In this document: positions 22,388 to 35,597 of the stretch, one piece after another
Numbering within the stretch: the stretch's first letter is position 1
Layout: each line of letters opens with the position of its first letter
NCBI GenBank assembly: GCA_003956705.1
Contig: QZCP01000051.1
Location: forward strand, 38,350-102,349
DNA length: 64,000 nt
Direction: 5' to 3'
Source of the DNA: Brevipalpus yothersi
Taxonomy: Eukaryota > Arthropoda > Arachnida > Trombidiformes > Tenuipalpidae
The notes under the pieces: model-generated
What the model was told of the DNA's origin: nothing
The model's input: the letters and a program-made list of their open reading frames with translations, nothing else
The model's database searches: none
Program-made: the position numbers and the translations under genes

Positions 22388-24077
22388 TCAAACTTCTGTG
22401 AACATGGTAGGCCTCTCTATGTACAGTAGTCTGAAAACTTTTGGAGCTAGATAAGTTATGCTTATTCCCATGAAGAAATAAGTTAATAATTTAACTGGAA
22501 TCTCTACATAAGGTTTGATTTTTGTTTCTGGATCCTTAGGATTCAATTTATGAATATAACAAACGAGTGAAAACGTGGTGAATTTGCCAAGAGCTCGAAC
22601 TCCAACAATACACAATATACCGATGCAAGCTCTCAACAATGCAAGACCGATCAGATTGAAGCCTGGCCACAAAATTGGAAATGGTCGTGATAGGCTTGGT
22701 CCTCTGATAATACCAAGCTGATAATTGAGCCAAGATCCGAAAAGTATACCACTTCCAGCACCTATAATCACACATGTATCACCTCGTGCTGGAGACCAAT
22801 GATCTGATTTCGGATAGAACGATGCCATAGCTATAACTAGAGGAATCGAGAGGAAAGGTGAGTATTTGTTTATGAGAAGAAAAGTATCCAAAGCTTCGAT
22901 AATGGGGAGTAAGAGGAGCATCATGATAGCCGAGAGAACCAATCCCGCCAATATATCCTAGAATAAGATGAAGGATGCATCAGAATTGGAACGTGAGCAA
23001 GATAAGGAAGAGTAATCTAGAAAATCATAAAAAATATGCATTACCAGAACGGAGTGCATTCCCAGATAGAGTCGACTACCACAGACTAGGGCACACCAAA
23101 GAGTGGCAAAAACAAAGCCAATCCAGGCTGGATACTGCAATTAGCGATTGAAAATTGATCAATTCACGAAAATGTCTCATATTTATCATAAGAGAAAGCT
23201 GATCACTCACATCATAGCGATGCATTGTGAATATTACCATGGAGAAGGGTAAAACTGAGCCAACCATAGCATGAGTTGATGGCATACCATATTCTATTGC
23301 ATATTCTGGTTCCATTACAACAACCGGTGGAGAGGAGGGTCTTTGATAATTCATCACAAAAAATATGATCACAAAGGAGAGAAAAAAAATAAATATATTC
23401 AGATCGAGTTTCAATATTAAATTACTTTCACAAAGAGAGGTGACGCAATCAGGTAGATAGTTGAGGTGATCAATAAGATATATCATCAATGAAATGGAAT
23501 AAGATGGAGGTTTATCGGTGGGATGAAAATGAAATTACCTGGGCCATCTAATAACATCTTTCAACGATTGTCCAACATACATTACAAGTGCCCATAAAAG
23601 TATCATTTGACGACCAACGGCACCGTCAATATTCCAGAACCAGAAGGGAAAAAACGTTGCATAAAAAATTTCGTAACCTAGACTGGCACCAAAAGCGAAT
23701 AACCAATACCAAAATTTATTGGTAATCTCATATTTAACAGTATGGCCATTTTGAGAACATTCTGCTGTATAATAACAATTATTTTCATCCATAATTGATC
23801 TATTATCATCTTCTTTATGAACTCTTTTTCTCTTGTAGACCTCTTTATCTTCTGTAACGTGTCCATTCGATTGACTATATACTACTTTCTTGTTACTACT
23901 TGAACTTTTTGTATGATGATGATGATGATGAACATTGACACCACTCTCTTTGGAGATAACATTATTGATCATACCCTGATCATCACAAAAAATGGCTCTT
24001 ATTCCAAAATATTTTTGAAAAGAGGCAACCATATCGGGACCTTTTAATCTTTCCGTCAGCTTATCCATTTCAATCAT
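22388..24077 (-). CDS. SGPP1: Sphingosine-1-phosphate phosphatase
   Basis: Four exons (24077-23539, 23340-23211, 23134-23045, 22957-22388) give 442 aa. It belongs to the type 2 lipid phosphate phosphatases. Motif C1, KxxxxxxRP, is KDVIRWPRP (split by the first intron). C2 is PSTHA in YGMPSTHAMVG. C3 is SRLYLGMHSVLD. Several hydrophobic segments follow, as in ER-resident SGPP1/2, which dephosphorylate sphingosine-1-phosphate and feed the ceramide salvage pathway. SGPP1 and SGPP2 cannot be told apart here. The hydrophilic N-terminus carries a natural run of six His (about residues 51-56) and a Ser-rich stretch. ATG 24077 is the first in frame; a second ATG lies 9 nt further. Confidence 0.94.
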
Positions 24078-25558
24078 CCCAAGTGATGATCCGAAAGCAC
24101 AGCAGAAAGATAGATAGATAAATATATTCTGATGATGATTACAGAAATCAGTTGATGATGAAAGAAAAATTGTATCGTCAAGAAAGATACACCACCACCA
24201 CCGAATTGGATTAATTGTATGTGTGTGTATATAATAGAGACAGAGAGACAATGACTTGGACTTATTCAGCAGAAAGTCATTTGAAAAAAAAATTGCTCAT
24301 TCACCCGTCAATAAGTAAATAAGAATTGATTAGTTATATATTTAACTAATGTATATAGATACAGAGCAACACGATCTGGAGGTTTGAAATCAAGTGTTTG
24401 AGGTTACCGGCAGGAAGATACTTCATTCATCCTCTCCACTTGATTTGAGTATGTGTATATTAGTCAAACAATTTGCTGATCGTTGATTGTAAAAACGCAA
24501 TTAAACAAAATGAGATGATAATCAAAGACTAGTTGGACTTGTTGATAAGTTTGGGTATGACCATGATCACAATTGGAATGAGTTGAGCAAAATATTCTTT
24601 TCAATCTAAATTTGCGATAAAATATATCCACTTTCCATGAACTTTTACCACTTCATCACTTAATCATTCTTGTCTTCTCTCTCTCCTGTTAATGAGAAGT
24701 TGTTACTGTTGTGTTGATTGAAAGAATGTCGTTGATCAACCAGCTGACTTGATTTCATCAATTGATGTACAACAGTTAATATGCAATTATTGCATCAATC
24801 CAATTTTTGGATTAGAAAAAATTTAATATTCCCACTATTACCCACAGATGCAAACTGGGATCGATTGCACTATCAAAAAGAAAACTAATCAATTGTAATC
24901 ACAATTAATCAGACTTTATCACTGTGTTGCAAAAGTCTTTCTCTTGTTCACTTTGATTATGAGTCTTCATCATCAAGTCCCAAGCGCACATGCACAAACA
25001 TTGAACATCAACAACATTGTGTTCATTTTCTTTTTTTTTCGATGTCAATTTAAACTGGATTTATTTAAATCATCAAGCATAATTTGGTGACTATTGATTA
25101 TCAATCTTATTCACTGGCCAGCGTACAGTATTGTTTGTGTGTTGGTAATCATGTTTGATTGGCATAATTCATGTTGTTCATGGGAATCAAGTTGTGTTTA
25201 CAGGAAAGATGTCGATAAGACTTTGATATTGAGCAAATGTGAACCCAAGTCTTGTGTGATTGAATTTATTGACTGTTGCTGATTGTGAATTCTGAATATT
25301 GTCATCATTATAATTACATTGGTTCGACTATAGTAAAGCAATCGATGACTATATGTGGATGGACTGAGCATCATTAATCTCTTTTGTAGTAATCATTGAT
25401 TGACTTATTGGTCAACATTAGCAGAATTCTATTGATTGGTGTTCAACATCTATGTTAATTTTGGTAACATTCTCAGGGATCCAAGACCAAGTGAATCGTT
25501 TGAAAATCTTATTGTCACTATTTTTTCACTGAAAAATCAGAAAGAATTATAATCAAGG
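24078..25558. other. Divergent promoter region
   Basis: About 1.5 kb between SGPP (-) and IMPACT (+), very AT-rich. A (GT)n run lies near 24218-24228. No coding or structured element was identified. Confidence 0.5.
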
Positions 25559-26691
25559 ATGGACAGTGATAAAGCACTCAGGAAAGAAGAGATCGAAGCT
25601 CTATCAGCAATATATGGAGATGATCTTGTCATCGAAGAAGGCTCTGAACAAAAATCAATCAGTATCACTTTGACTCACAGATTGATTCCAGAGAAAACGA
25701 TCAAGCTCAACGTGACACTGGTTGACGATTATCCACTCCATAAGCCACCAACTTACATGTTCAGTGCTCCATGGATGTCTGGAGTGATGAAGAAAAATTT
25801 GTCTCTCGCTTTGGAAAAAGTACGATCTTTATTGATGTTTTGATGGTGAGAAAATTTTTCTCGTATTCAATGATCTTGTATGAATGTTATAGGTAATCAG
25901 CGAACACGTTGGTGAAAGTGTCGTTTACATCCTGATCGAAGAGGCTCGAGAATATCTGGATAAAGAGGAGAGTCAAGAGTCAATACCTCAGAATTCGCAG
26001 GAAAAGAGAGAGGAGAAAACTTCACCAGTCGAGGCTGATCAGGGTTCGTATACCTGATAAATTTCTGTTTTCAACAACATTCTGAACTGAAGAATTTTTC
26101 TCAATCCTCCAAGACTCATGAAAAGTATACAATCTTTTGACCACTTTTACTCCAGATGAATTGGAGGACGACTCGAAGCCATTGATCTCGCATCAAAATC
26201 ATCATCATTATCATAAACGTGGTGCCAATGGAAATGACACTGTGCCAACTATTTATCACGGAGAACCAATCATAGATCGTCGAAGTACCTTTCAAGCTCA
26301 CTTGGCTGTGGTCAACTGTGTTGAACAAGTTGAAGAAGTCATAAACACGCTCAAAACGAATAAAAAGATCGCCTCTGCCACTCACAATATCGTTGCATAC
26401 CGGATTCCTGGAGGATCTCATCATTCTTTTATCCAGGACTGCGACGATGATGGTGAAACACATGCTGGAGGAAGACTCTTACACCTTCTCCAATTGCTTG
26501 ATGTGAAAAATGTCGTGGTTATTGTGAGTCGCTGGTATGGTGGTGTGAATTTGGGTGCTGATCGTTTTAAGCACATCAATAATGCTGCTCGAGAGTTACT
26601 TTGCAAGTGTGGGCATGTAAACAATAACAGTGACTCGAATAGTTCGGAGAAGTCAAAGCGAAAATCAGGGAAAAAAGAAAAGCTCAAGTAA
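25559..26691 (+). CDS. IMPACT: IMPACT/YIH1 translation regulator
   Basis: Exons 25559-25819, 25893-26043 and 26156-26691 give 315 aa (human 320). The N-terminal RWD domain starts LRKEEIEALSAIYGDD and has the YPLHKPPTY loop. The C-terminal UPF0029/IMPACT domain includes RRSTFQAHLA, VAYRIPGG, DDGETHAGGRLLHLL, and VIVSRWYGGVNLGADRFKHI. IMPACT competes with GCN2 for GCN1 and so restrains eIF2alpha phosphorylation during amino-acid stress. The C-terminus is a short basic Ser/Lys tail. All three exons keep frame across small introns (73 and 112 nt). Confidence 0.95.
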
Positions 26692-28831
26692 TTCCTTATT
26701 GCTCAATTTCATATAATTTTGAACATTTTTAAACTTTGTCGTCAATTTGCTCATTCTTCGTCAAATATTTGGAGAAAATTTTTTCACCATACATAACTCT
26801 GGGATTTCCATGTTTGGATTGAGTATCATTTTTGACAACTCGGTGATGTTCCCTAGTCGGACATATTAATTAGTATTTTGTGTATTATTAAGAATTGAAT
26901 TTTCTGATGTTCGTGGTCGAAGCAATTTCTAGCCAAATCTACTTTTGTGGAATTTTTAAGGTAGTAGTTGTTATATTTGAATTATTATCATGACTAGCTT
27001 TTCGATAGAGAAGATATGTCCTTACTTTCATATTCCAAACACTACTTGAAAGTACATGTTTGTAGCAGGTTTTTCCATATTTTTCTTCTCGAAAACTCCG
27101 TTTGTAATTTTGATATCTTGATAAATGTTTTTTCCATAATAATAATAATAAATCTCTTTCCGATTTCATTGTATCAATTTCCTCTTACCTCCAAAACACA
27201 TAAAATCAAAAATCAACGTTCGCCAGACACAGATGTAGTTCGTAATGAATACATCTGTACATCTTTTTAGCCCTGAAAACTCTAAATAAGACTATCGAAT
27301 GGCCATCTTCAACAATACTCGGTTCAATTTCTCAAATATTCTAAGTTTGAAAATTTCAAGAACTATTAGCATTCAGATAGAAGCAAGAAAATCTCGAATC
27401 CAGCAAACGAAACTCATGAGCACAGCTCAACGATCGAACGTTACACGACAAACTTCACTCTAAAAAGATTTCCAAAGCAACAATCCTGATGTGGCCAACA
27501 ATTCTAATCAACCCAATCAAATCCATCCTCAATTTCACTATTTAATCATAATCATCATGATCATTCTAATGTATCAATTATATAAGAATCAGAATTCTGA
27601 GTAAGTGTGTAGAAGTGTGGCCATGTGTGTGATTGTGTATGACTGAAGCTTGATGTGAGACTTGAGGCTTTGGTCCAGCATTCATCATCATCATTATCAA
27701 GCCCAGAAAGTGTGTTGCTGTGTTACTGTGGAAAAACACTCTCTTCATACACATACTACTGATGTGTGTTGTGTATGTGTGTGTATCATCTGTATGATGG
27801 ACATGATAATTTGATTATGTAACAGTAAATTTGATGATCATTATCATCTGATCAATAGACCTTATTGTAGGGTAATCGTAATTAATATATTAAATTAATG
27901 TAAATACAGTAAAAGTAAGCCTCTTTGTTTCCATATTCCGAAAATACAAACATAAACACACACACACACACATACACATTCCATCTTCCATATCATCTAT
28001 TGATTCTGTGTGTGTGTGCATTTGATGTATTGTTTTTGTTGTCATTACATTCATTACACGATTGATCAAGAAATTTGATTGCTTCAAAGGATAAAGCAAA
28101 ATAAAGCAAAGATAGAGAGAGAAAGACAAGATAGAAAAGATCATCTTTTACCCATTGCCCTTGGTTCTGATTGTTGGAAAAAGAAAGAAATTGAAAAAAA
28201 GAATCGAGAGAAAATTTTTCATCTCTCAAATCATCTTATTCGATATTGTGTATGTGGTTTCAGTTTGTTGTTGGTAAGTTATAATCTCATTTCTTAATTT
28301 AGTGTCTAACATACATCATACAATACCAATAATATCATCAATCGGTGTGTGTGTATATAAACCAATAGATCGCTTGTCGCTATACCATCAGAGTGAGAGA
28401 AAGAGAGAAAGAAAAGATGGAAAGAAAGAGAGAGAGAGGTTACCTTGGATGCAAATAAAATAGAGACACCACATTTTCTAGGTTCACCAGTAGATATTAG
28501 CAATAAAGGAGAAAGAGAGAGAGAGAGAAAGAGAGTCACGATTGAACAAAAAAAAGAAAGGGATTGTTCAATTCATTTTCACATCAAATATAGAGTTCAT
28601 CTTGCTAATCATTGCTTTATATCGAGACATCTTGACTCATCTCTCTCTCTCCTTGGGCATCCACATTTCATTTATAAATCAATCTTACTCACACACATTC
28701 TGTTGAATTTTCCACTCTTCCCAATCACACCATCATTATCGTCACCACCATCATCATAATAATTATCTTTATATTTGTAGAGGAACCACCGCTTTGTCCT
28801 TGAATCCACTGTCCGAATGATCAATTGAGCA
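26692..28831. other. Intergenic with simple repeats
   Basis: IMPACT 3' UTR and the B56 upstream region. Contains a (CA)n run at about 27955-27975 and (GA)n runs at about 28395-28438 and 28505-28530, which give spurious open frames. No gene was recognised. Confidence 0.5.
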
Positions 28832-30936
28832 ATGGATAAACCTGTGAATCAAAACAGGCATGAGGTAAGATAAATATCCTCCATGTCACACATTCTCGAT
28901 CATTTTGAGTGTCTATTGGATTAAAATCATAATGATTATCCTCTCGCATTTTGCTGGACATTGCATCACTTACAATTGATTTTTTCTCTTTCCATTTCTT
29001 TCCATCTCTTTCTCTTTCTCTCTCCCTCCTTCCACTCATAGCCTCTACCATCAAATGGTGAGAATAGCAGTGGGAATCCTTTTGTTACATCAGCACCCAT
29101 GGTTACTGATTCCAACGAAGACCTTGTAGTTTCTGGTTACATTCCAGATGATTTTCGCCGCTACGTTAATCCTTATCACGAAAATTTATCTATGAACGAT
29201 ATTGAACGATATAGAACGGAACAAAAAACTATGGTAATCAGTTCTCTTCCATCGATCCTTTTCTACTAGACCTAACATTCTCATTGCTCTGTCAACAGGA
29301 AAATATGAAATTTGACGAAACATCAAGAGCTGCTGCCCTAATACTGGTATTTCACTTTCTCATTTCTCCTTAAGTATCGCTCATTAACATAAGTCGATTC
29401 AATTTGCAGGCGGCGACACAATTAGACGATAATTCAAAGGATAGGGAACGAAATGTGTTCGATGAAAAATTGGAAGAGGTTCCAGCACAAGAGAGGGAAA
29501 AGATATTGGTGAAAAAAATTCGTAGCTGTCGAGTTATGTTCGATTTTGTCACAGATCGACTTGGTGATATTACTGCCAAAAGTTTGAAGCAAAATACTCT
29601 ACACGAATTGATTGATTTCATTTCCAACAATCAAGGTGTTATCACAGAGGCAGTGGCCAAAGAAATCATCGAAATGTTTTGTATCAACTGTTTTCGCACT
29701 CTTCCACCATCCTCCAATCCTAACGGAGCTGAGTTTGACCCCGAAGAAGATGAGCCTACACTGGAAGCATCTTGGCCTCATTTGCAACTAGTATACGACC
29801 TTTTTCTTCGCTTCCTCGAGAATCCAGATTTTTCGCCCAGCATTTCCAAGCAATACATCAATTCCAAATTTGTTTCAAAATTGTTGGATTTATTCGACTC
29901 AGAGGATCCACGTGAAAGAGACTTTCTAAAAACCATACTCCATCGGATATATGGAAAATTTTTGACATTACGTGCAAATATTCGAACACAGATCAACAAT
30001 ATATTCTACAGGTTTATCTATGAAACTGAACGTCATAACGGGATTGCTGAACTATTGGAAATTTTGGGCAGTATAATCAATGGTTTCGTGGTACCGTTGA
30101 AAGAGGAGCATAAACAATTCTTGTTGAAGGTCCTCATGCCCTTGCATAAAGTGAAATCAGTTAGCGTTTATCATCCTCAATTAGCTTATTGTGTGGTACA
30201 ATTCTTAGAAAAAGATTCAACTCTAACTGAACCGATTGTCAGCAGTTTACTTAAATTTTGGCCCAAAGTTCATTCTCCGAAAGAAGTTATGTTCTTAAGT
30301 GAATTGGAGGAAATATTGGATGTGATAGAGCCTCTAGAGTTTCAGAAAGTTATGGTTCCATTATTTCGCCAACTAGCAAAATGTGTCGCCTCACCGCATT
30401 TCCAAGTCGCCGAAAGAGCTCTCTACTACTTCAACAACGAGTATATTGTCAATTTGATCTCCGAAAACGTGCATACAATTTTGCCAATTATGTTTTCAGC
30501 TCTATATCAGAACAGCAAAACTCACTGGAATAAAACAATACATGGCCTAGTTTACAATGCTTTGAAATTGTTCACCGAGATGAACCAAAAATTGTTCAAT
30601 GAATGTGCTCAACAATATCAAGTGTTCTCCGAAGGTGAAGAAGGCAAAGAAAGAGAGCGGCTAGATGCCTGGAGTAAGATCGAAAATCTTGCTGAACGTA
30701 ATCGTTCACAGTATTCACCCACAATGTCCTCTCTACCTCCAGCAACTTTCCATGATTCTGTTGAAGGAGATGAAGATATTGGAATTCATGATGTTCAAAA
30801 TAGAGAGGCAAAGCATTTCAAGCCCAACTTTTGCCTGAATAACAATGAACACAGTGGCTTAGAGCTCTCCACCGATGCTTATGTCACACGTCAATTGGTT
30901 ACAAACGCAATGAATGATAATTCTTCTCCTTCATGA
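28832..30936 (+). CDS. PPP2R5: PP2A regulatory subunit B56
   Basis: Exons 28832-28864, 29042-29233, 29299-29346 and 29410-30936 give 599 aa. The large last exon holds the whole B56 superhelix. Diagnostic stretches are FRTLPPSSNPNGAEFDPEED, EPTLEASWPHLQLVY, DSEDPRERDFLKT, HNGIAELLEILGSIINGF, SPKEVMFLSELEEILDVIEP and HFQVAERALYYFNNEYI. B56 subunits recruit substrates carrying LxxIxE motifs to PP2A and act in chromosome segregation and signalling. The three N-terminal exons encode about 91 residues (including YIPDDFRRYVNPYHEN) that I do not recognise from other B56 proteins. Their splice sites and frame support them, but transcript evidence would be needed. The paralog (alpha to epsilon type) is not resolved. 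Confidence 0.95.
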
Positions 30937-33454
30937 AAAGTTTTTGGACAACTTCTTCTATTCCACTAGTTGAAAATTGTTGAGTCAGCTCTCCCATCTG
31001 ATTTAAGTGCTGCTTCATCTTTCCTAATTTTTGTGTCATCCAACCATGTTCTTCGTCAAAGAAATCACAAGGAAAATTGATTGCCTAAAGAGAAATTGGA
31101 GAGAAAGGAAATGCCTATTTTTGTTCAGAAGTTGGTTCAAAGTGTAAAGCCCTCCAGAAAAAAAAATTCTCACCACCTCTACCTAATCCAGAGTGTTCGA
31201 TAAACAAAAACCATGTATATATTATGTACAAACGAAGATTAGCTGGCCATATCTCTTAAAGTGTCAGAAGATTTGTGCATACTTCAGCGTTCCCCTTGTC
31301 AACAAATCCTCAGTGGAGATTATAATTTGAGTCACTCAAGGTTTATAAATTATCATTAGACCCCTTTGTTGATGCATTTTTTTCAGCGCCAGTTTTCTCT
31401 CTCTCTCTCTTTCTCTCTCTTGTAAGTTTCGATGAATGTAAAGTATTTCCTCTCCGGTCTTTTGTAGACTTTGTTCGAGTTCTTATTGTCATCTATCCAA
31501 ATTAACATGTCAATTTGGCTCACTTAATTGTAGTAATAATTGATGATCACCTGTTTTAGTATTGGTCAAAATTTGTGACGACATGGTATACCTAGAAGAA
31601 TATCCCCCATTCGCGATCTGAGAAGCTACATAGAGAAGTTGAGTTCCCCTTTCCATATCGATTTAAATCATCCCACCGATCATCTTAATTGTCTTTGCTT
31701 CACATGAAAATCATTTGAAAATGCTTGTAAGAACAGATCGCGGGCTATAAGGAAATTCCGAGAATAACTCATAACATTATTTTCCAAGACTCGTGTCCGG
31801 AAACTTTGGGTATGATAAGAAACTGACTCGGTAGTTGAACCGGAATAATTTCCCAGTCAATGATGAAATAGCTAGACAGGATATTACGTCATGATTAGAA
31901 TTCCTAACTTTTTTCTGGGTTTTTCAAGAATTCTGTTCAACCAGATTTCTGATTTCAAATTTTAATGACCTTGTCTAGGCAATTTACTGTTGAAAGATGG
32001 GGTGGAGCAAAACTGTATGTGAAGAAATCACTCATCAATCGAGATAAAACTACATATCGGCAGATCTTTCCCCCATAAACAGGTGATATGAGGAGAGCAT
32101 GATTCAAATCAATAATATTGATGAAAACATGGATTCAATATCACCTGATTCAGATTATACAGAATGAATTGAACAATCGTTGAGTTGACTTGAGATCTCT
32201 CTCAACTTGAGCCAATTAGAACTAGAATATCATCATGATGAAATAATTCTGTAGATGTTTATGAATGAGTCAATTATGACGTGAAAACCCATGGGTTGAC
32301 ACCAAGTACAGTAAAAAAGAGAAAAGAGAAAAAGTTTCTCCAGGCGAAAAGTCTAGTATGGAATATTCCTACAGGACTGTCAAAATAATCTCGCTGACAT
32401 TTGAATACATTTTTCTTCATTCTCACTCAAGTCAACTATCTCATCTCCTGACGTATTCAATCGTTACAACGTCAACGAAACGTTGATCTATCCCTCTTCG
32501 CCACCCCCCCAAAGAATACATGTTCTAATAGTAGTAGTTGTAGAGAGTCCGTAGAACTGAATTGTGTGAAAAAAATCATATCAAATCAATTGACCGGTTT
32601 TTTGAGATCATCCCATCTTACCAGTGTGATTTTCCCAATCATACGTATCTTCCAAGTGGCCTGAAGCATTTTTGTGGGAAAAAAGTGTTAACCAATTCAC
32701 ATTATTAATTATCCAGATAACTTGAATTGATTTCCAATTTATTTGGCGCCCAAAAAGTGCGCCTGTATCACCTGTTATTGGTGGTCCTAAAAAAGAGAGA
32801 GACAAAAATTATATATTGATAAAGAGAAAGTATAAACTTCTCTCTCTTTCTTTTCCTCTCTCTTTTTCTCTCTCTCTCTCTCTCATCTTGGTTGAAGAGC
32901 CATTTTTTTAAAGCTATCCAAAAAAGATTGTTTGTTGTTGTTGTTGTTGTTCGTCCTTTTGCTTCATCATTTTTTTCGTTCAGGTTTGATTGTTTTGATG
33001 ATTTGTTATTAGTTAATTGTTTACCACTATTTTGATGAGAGCTTGAAGAATATAATACATATATACACCTATTAATGTATTGATGTAGAATGATTATTGA
33101 TTTGATATGATCATCATCATCTGATTGATAATAGGAATAAAGAGAGAGAGATAAAATAGTTGATTATCGTAAGAAGAAACTGTGATTTAAATTGATCTCG
33201 TGTAATATTGTTATTTCAATTGATTCCATCGCAAGAGAGTGGACTTTTACTGAATCATACACATTCTCCATGTCATCATCGTCATCACCATTATCGTAAT
33301 CATCGTTATCCAGTTATTTTCTCTGTGATTTGTTATACTGATCATCTCATGTTTTCCCTCCTGTTTTGATTGTGATCTATTACACTCATATATATTTACG
33401 TTTGTTAGTTATTTGATTTTTGAATTGAAAATTTTTCCCAAATTTCTCCTCATA
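30937..33454. other. Intergenic, B56 3' UTR and HMG-CoA lyase upstream region
   Basis: Contains CT-rich tracts (about 31396-31420 and 32837-32885) and a (TTG)n run near 32931-32951. A possible orphan minus-strand exon is listed separately. No other coding signal was seen. Confidence 0.5.
32622..32786 (-). other. Possible orphan coding exon
   Basis: A 165-nt minus-strand open segment bounded by a good acceptor (CTTTTTTAG) and donor (CACTG|GTAAG), with the same phase at both ends. The translation includes GPPITGDTGALFG, IWIINNVNWLTLF and HLEDTYDWENHTG. I do not recognise it and found no neighbouring exon on that strand, so it may be a remnant or part of an unseen gene. Confidence 0.25.
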
Positions 33455-35597
33455 ATGAAGGTGAGTTAAAGCCGAAAGGTTTATCATCTTACCAGTTTTT
33501 ATCTATCTGATGTTTGGCTTGGCAGCCAAATTCACTATCATGAATCTATTTCGAAACCTTCTTTTCTAATAGTTTATCAATCAATTGATATCAAAAACTT
33601 AACATTCCTGATGACTGTTTCGGACCTGTCTTAAACACATACACACTCTCTCTCTCTCTCCATCACCTTTATTTTTCCTCATCTATTAAGCTGCATTTTT
33701 TACCTGGTACCGGCTGATTTTGATCCCATCTCATTATCTTTCTAACCTTTCTTGTAGGTTGTGAATAATAATGATCCCAGGATTTTTAATCCATCTTTTC
33801 CACCTGTTGTTAAAATTGTGGAAGTTTCACCTCGCGATGGTCTCCAAAATGAGAAGCAACATATTCCTGTGCAAACCAAAGTCGATTTCATCAATTTACT
33901 CAGCGAAACGGGTGTCAGAGCTGTTGAGGCCACATCATTCGTATCACCTCGATGGGTCCCACAAATGAGTGATCACATGGAGGTGTATTCCAGTATCAAG
34001 AAAGTTGATGGAATCAGTTATCCAGTTCTAGTTCCAAATATGATTGGTCTTGAGAATGCTCTTAAAGTTGGTGTTAAAGAGATTGCCGTATTCGGTGCTG
34101 CATCTGATTTATTTAGCAAGTAAGAGTTCGATAACCCCTTTCAAACTAAAGCTTACTTATTTTCTTGATTTATCTTGCCAGAGAAAACACGAACTGCACA
34201 CTCGCTCAAAATTTAACCAGAATAGAGCAAGTAGCTAAATATGCCCTGAAAAGAGGTGTAAAAGTCAGAGGGTAAGTTTTTTCCCAAAATCCTGAAAATT
34301 GGGAATGAATTCCTAATTGATTTAGAATTGGAATTTTTGTAGAATAGTCTTCTAGTTCAAGTCTAGTAGACTCTCCCGCTAAATTTTCGAATCACTACCT
34401 CCAGAGAGTCTTATGTTGTCGAATGGCAGGAGGAGGTGTGAAACTGAATCGTGGTGAAAAACTTGAGTTTTCACTTGAATCAATCAATATGTCACAACTG
34501 ATCATCATCAATTGGCCCTGAAATCTATTCCTCCTCCCTTTTCCACAATCTCTTACTCTCATCTATGTCTTTTTCCATATTTCGCTCTCACTTATTTATC
34601 ATATAGCTTCAATTCATCGTGCCCTCAAGGTATCACGATCAGGTTTCAACCCGGAAGATCAGCTTTGAGCGAAATCGAATTAGTTTCCTTCTAATTTCAT
34701 CGTTTATTGAAAGTTCGCTCAGCTTTTAAAAATTTCGTAAACTCCCTTATCGTCATCTCAACTCACATCTCTCACCATCTCGTGTTTGATCGTCACTCAT
34801 TTTTTTTCTATTTGTTTCCTTCTCATGATTTCTCACATCTCAATAGGTATATCTCATGCTGTCTCGGATGTCCATACGAAGGTTTCATATCACCTGAACG
34901 AATAGCAAATATCGTACAAAAAATGTATGAGATGGGCTGTTACGAGATATCTTTGGGTGACACCATTGGAGTTGGTAATCCTGCATCCATGCGAGCTCTG
35001 ATTGAAGCAGTTTCGAAAGTAGTTCCCATCCACGTTATTGCTGTTCATTGTCATGATACTTATGGACAAGCTCTAGCAAACATTTTGACAGCTTTAGAAT
35101 GTGGTAAGGCTTTCTCCAGCTTTCTAACGTAAAAAATCCAAAAGGTCCTCGTGACATTTCCTCAAATGGCTGTTCAAAGTCTTTTATCTGCTCAAAGCTG
35201 TTTTTTGATGATCATTTCCAGCCTTCAGAGATCTTTTGTTGATTATTACTTGAGAAATTATCAGAATTCATGATTCCAAGACAAAACTGGATGTCATGTG
35301 ATGTTGGTGTCCTAATCTAACTTTTGAAATTCTTTATTTTCAGGTGTTTCTGTTATAGATTCTTCAGTAGCTGGTCTTGGTGGATGTCCTTTCGCCAAAG
35401 GTGCAACAGGCAACGTTGCCACAGAGGATGTTCTATACATGTTAACTGGAATGGGTATAAAAACTGGGATTGATATGAATGCAATATTGCGAGCAAGTAA
35501 ATTTATTTGTTCAGCTCTCAAAAGAGAAACCTCATCGAAAGTCGGAAAAGCTTTGATAGCAAAACAAAAAGATTCCTTGGATTATACGATTGATTGA
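33455..35597 (+). CDS. HMGCL: Hydroxymethylglutaryl-CoA lyase
   Basis: Exons 33758-34119, 34182-34271, 34847-35103 and 35344-35597, with a proposed two-codon first exon 33455-33460 (ATGAAG|GTGAG), give 322 aa. Catalytic features are all present: VSPRDGLQNEK (Arg-Asp pair), VHCHDTYGQALAN (metal-binding His pair) and GLGGCPFAKGATGN (catalytic Cys loop). SLGDTIGVGNP and CPYEGFISPERI are also typical. The enzyme splits HMG-CoA into acetoacetate and acetyl-CoA, the last step of leucine breakdown and ketogenesis. No mitochondrial presequence or C-terminal peroxisomal CKL is visible. The true first exon may lie elsewhere, or the protein may be an extramitochondrial HMGCLL1-type form. Exon 2 has no in-frame ATG near its start, so some upstream exon is required. 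Confidence 0.93.

Noticed and set aside
23922..23939. Six-histidine run in SGPP, which might suggest vector contamination
   Set aside because: It is encoded by a natural CAT repeat in a gene with normal introns and no vector-like flanks.
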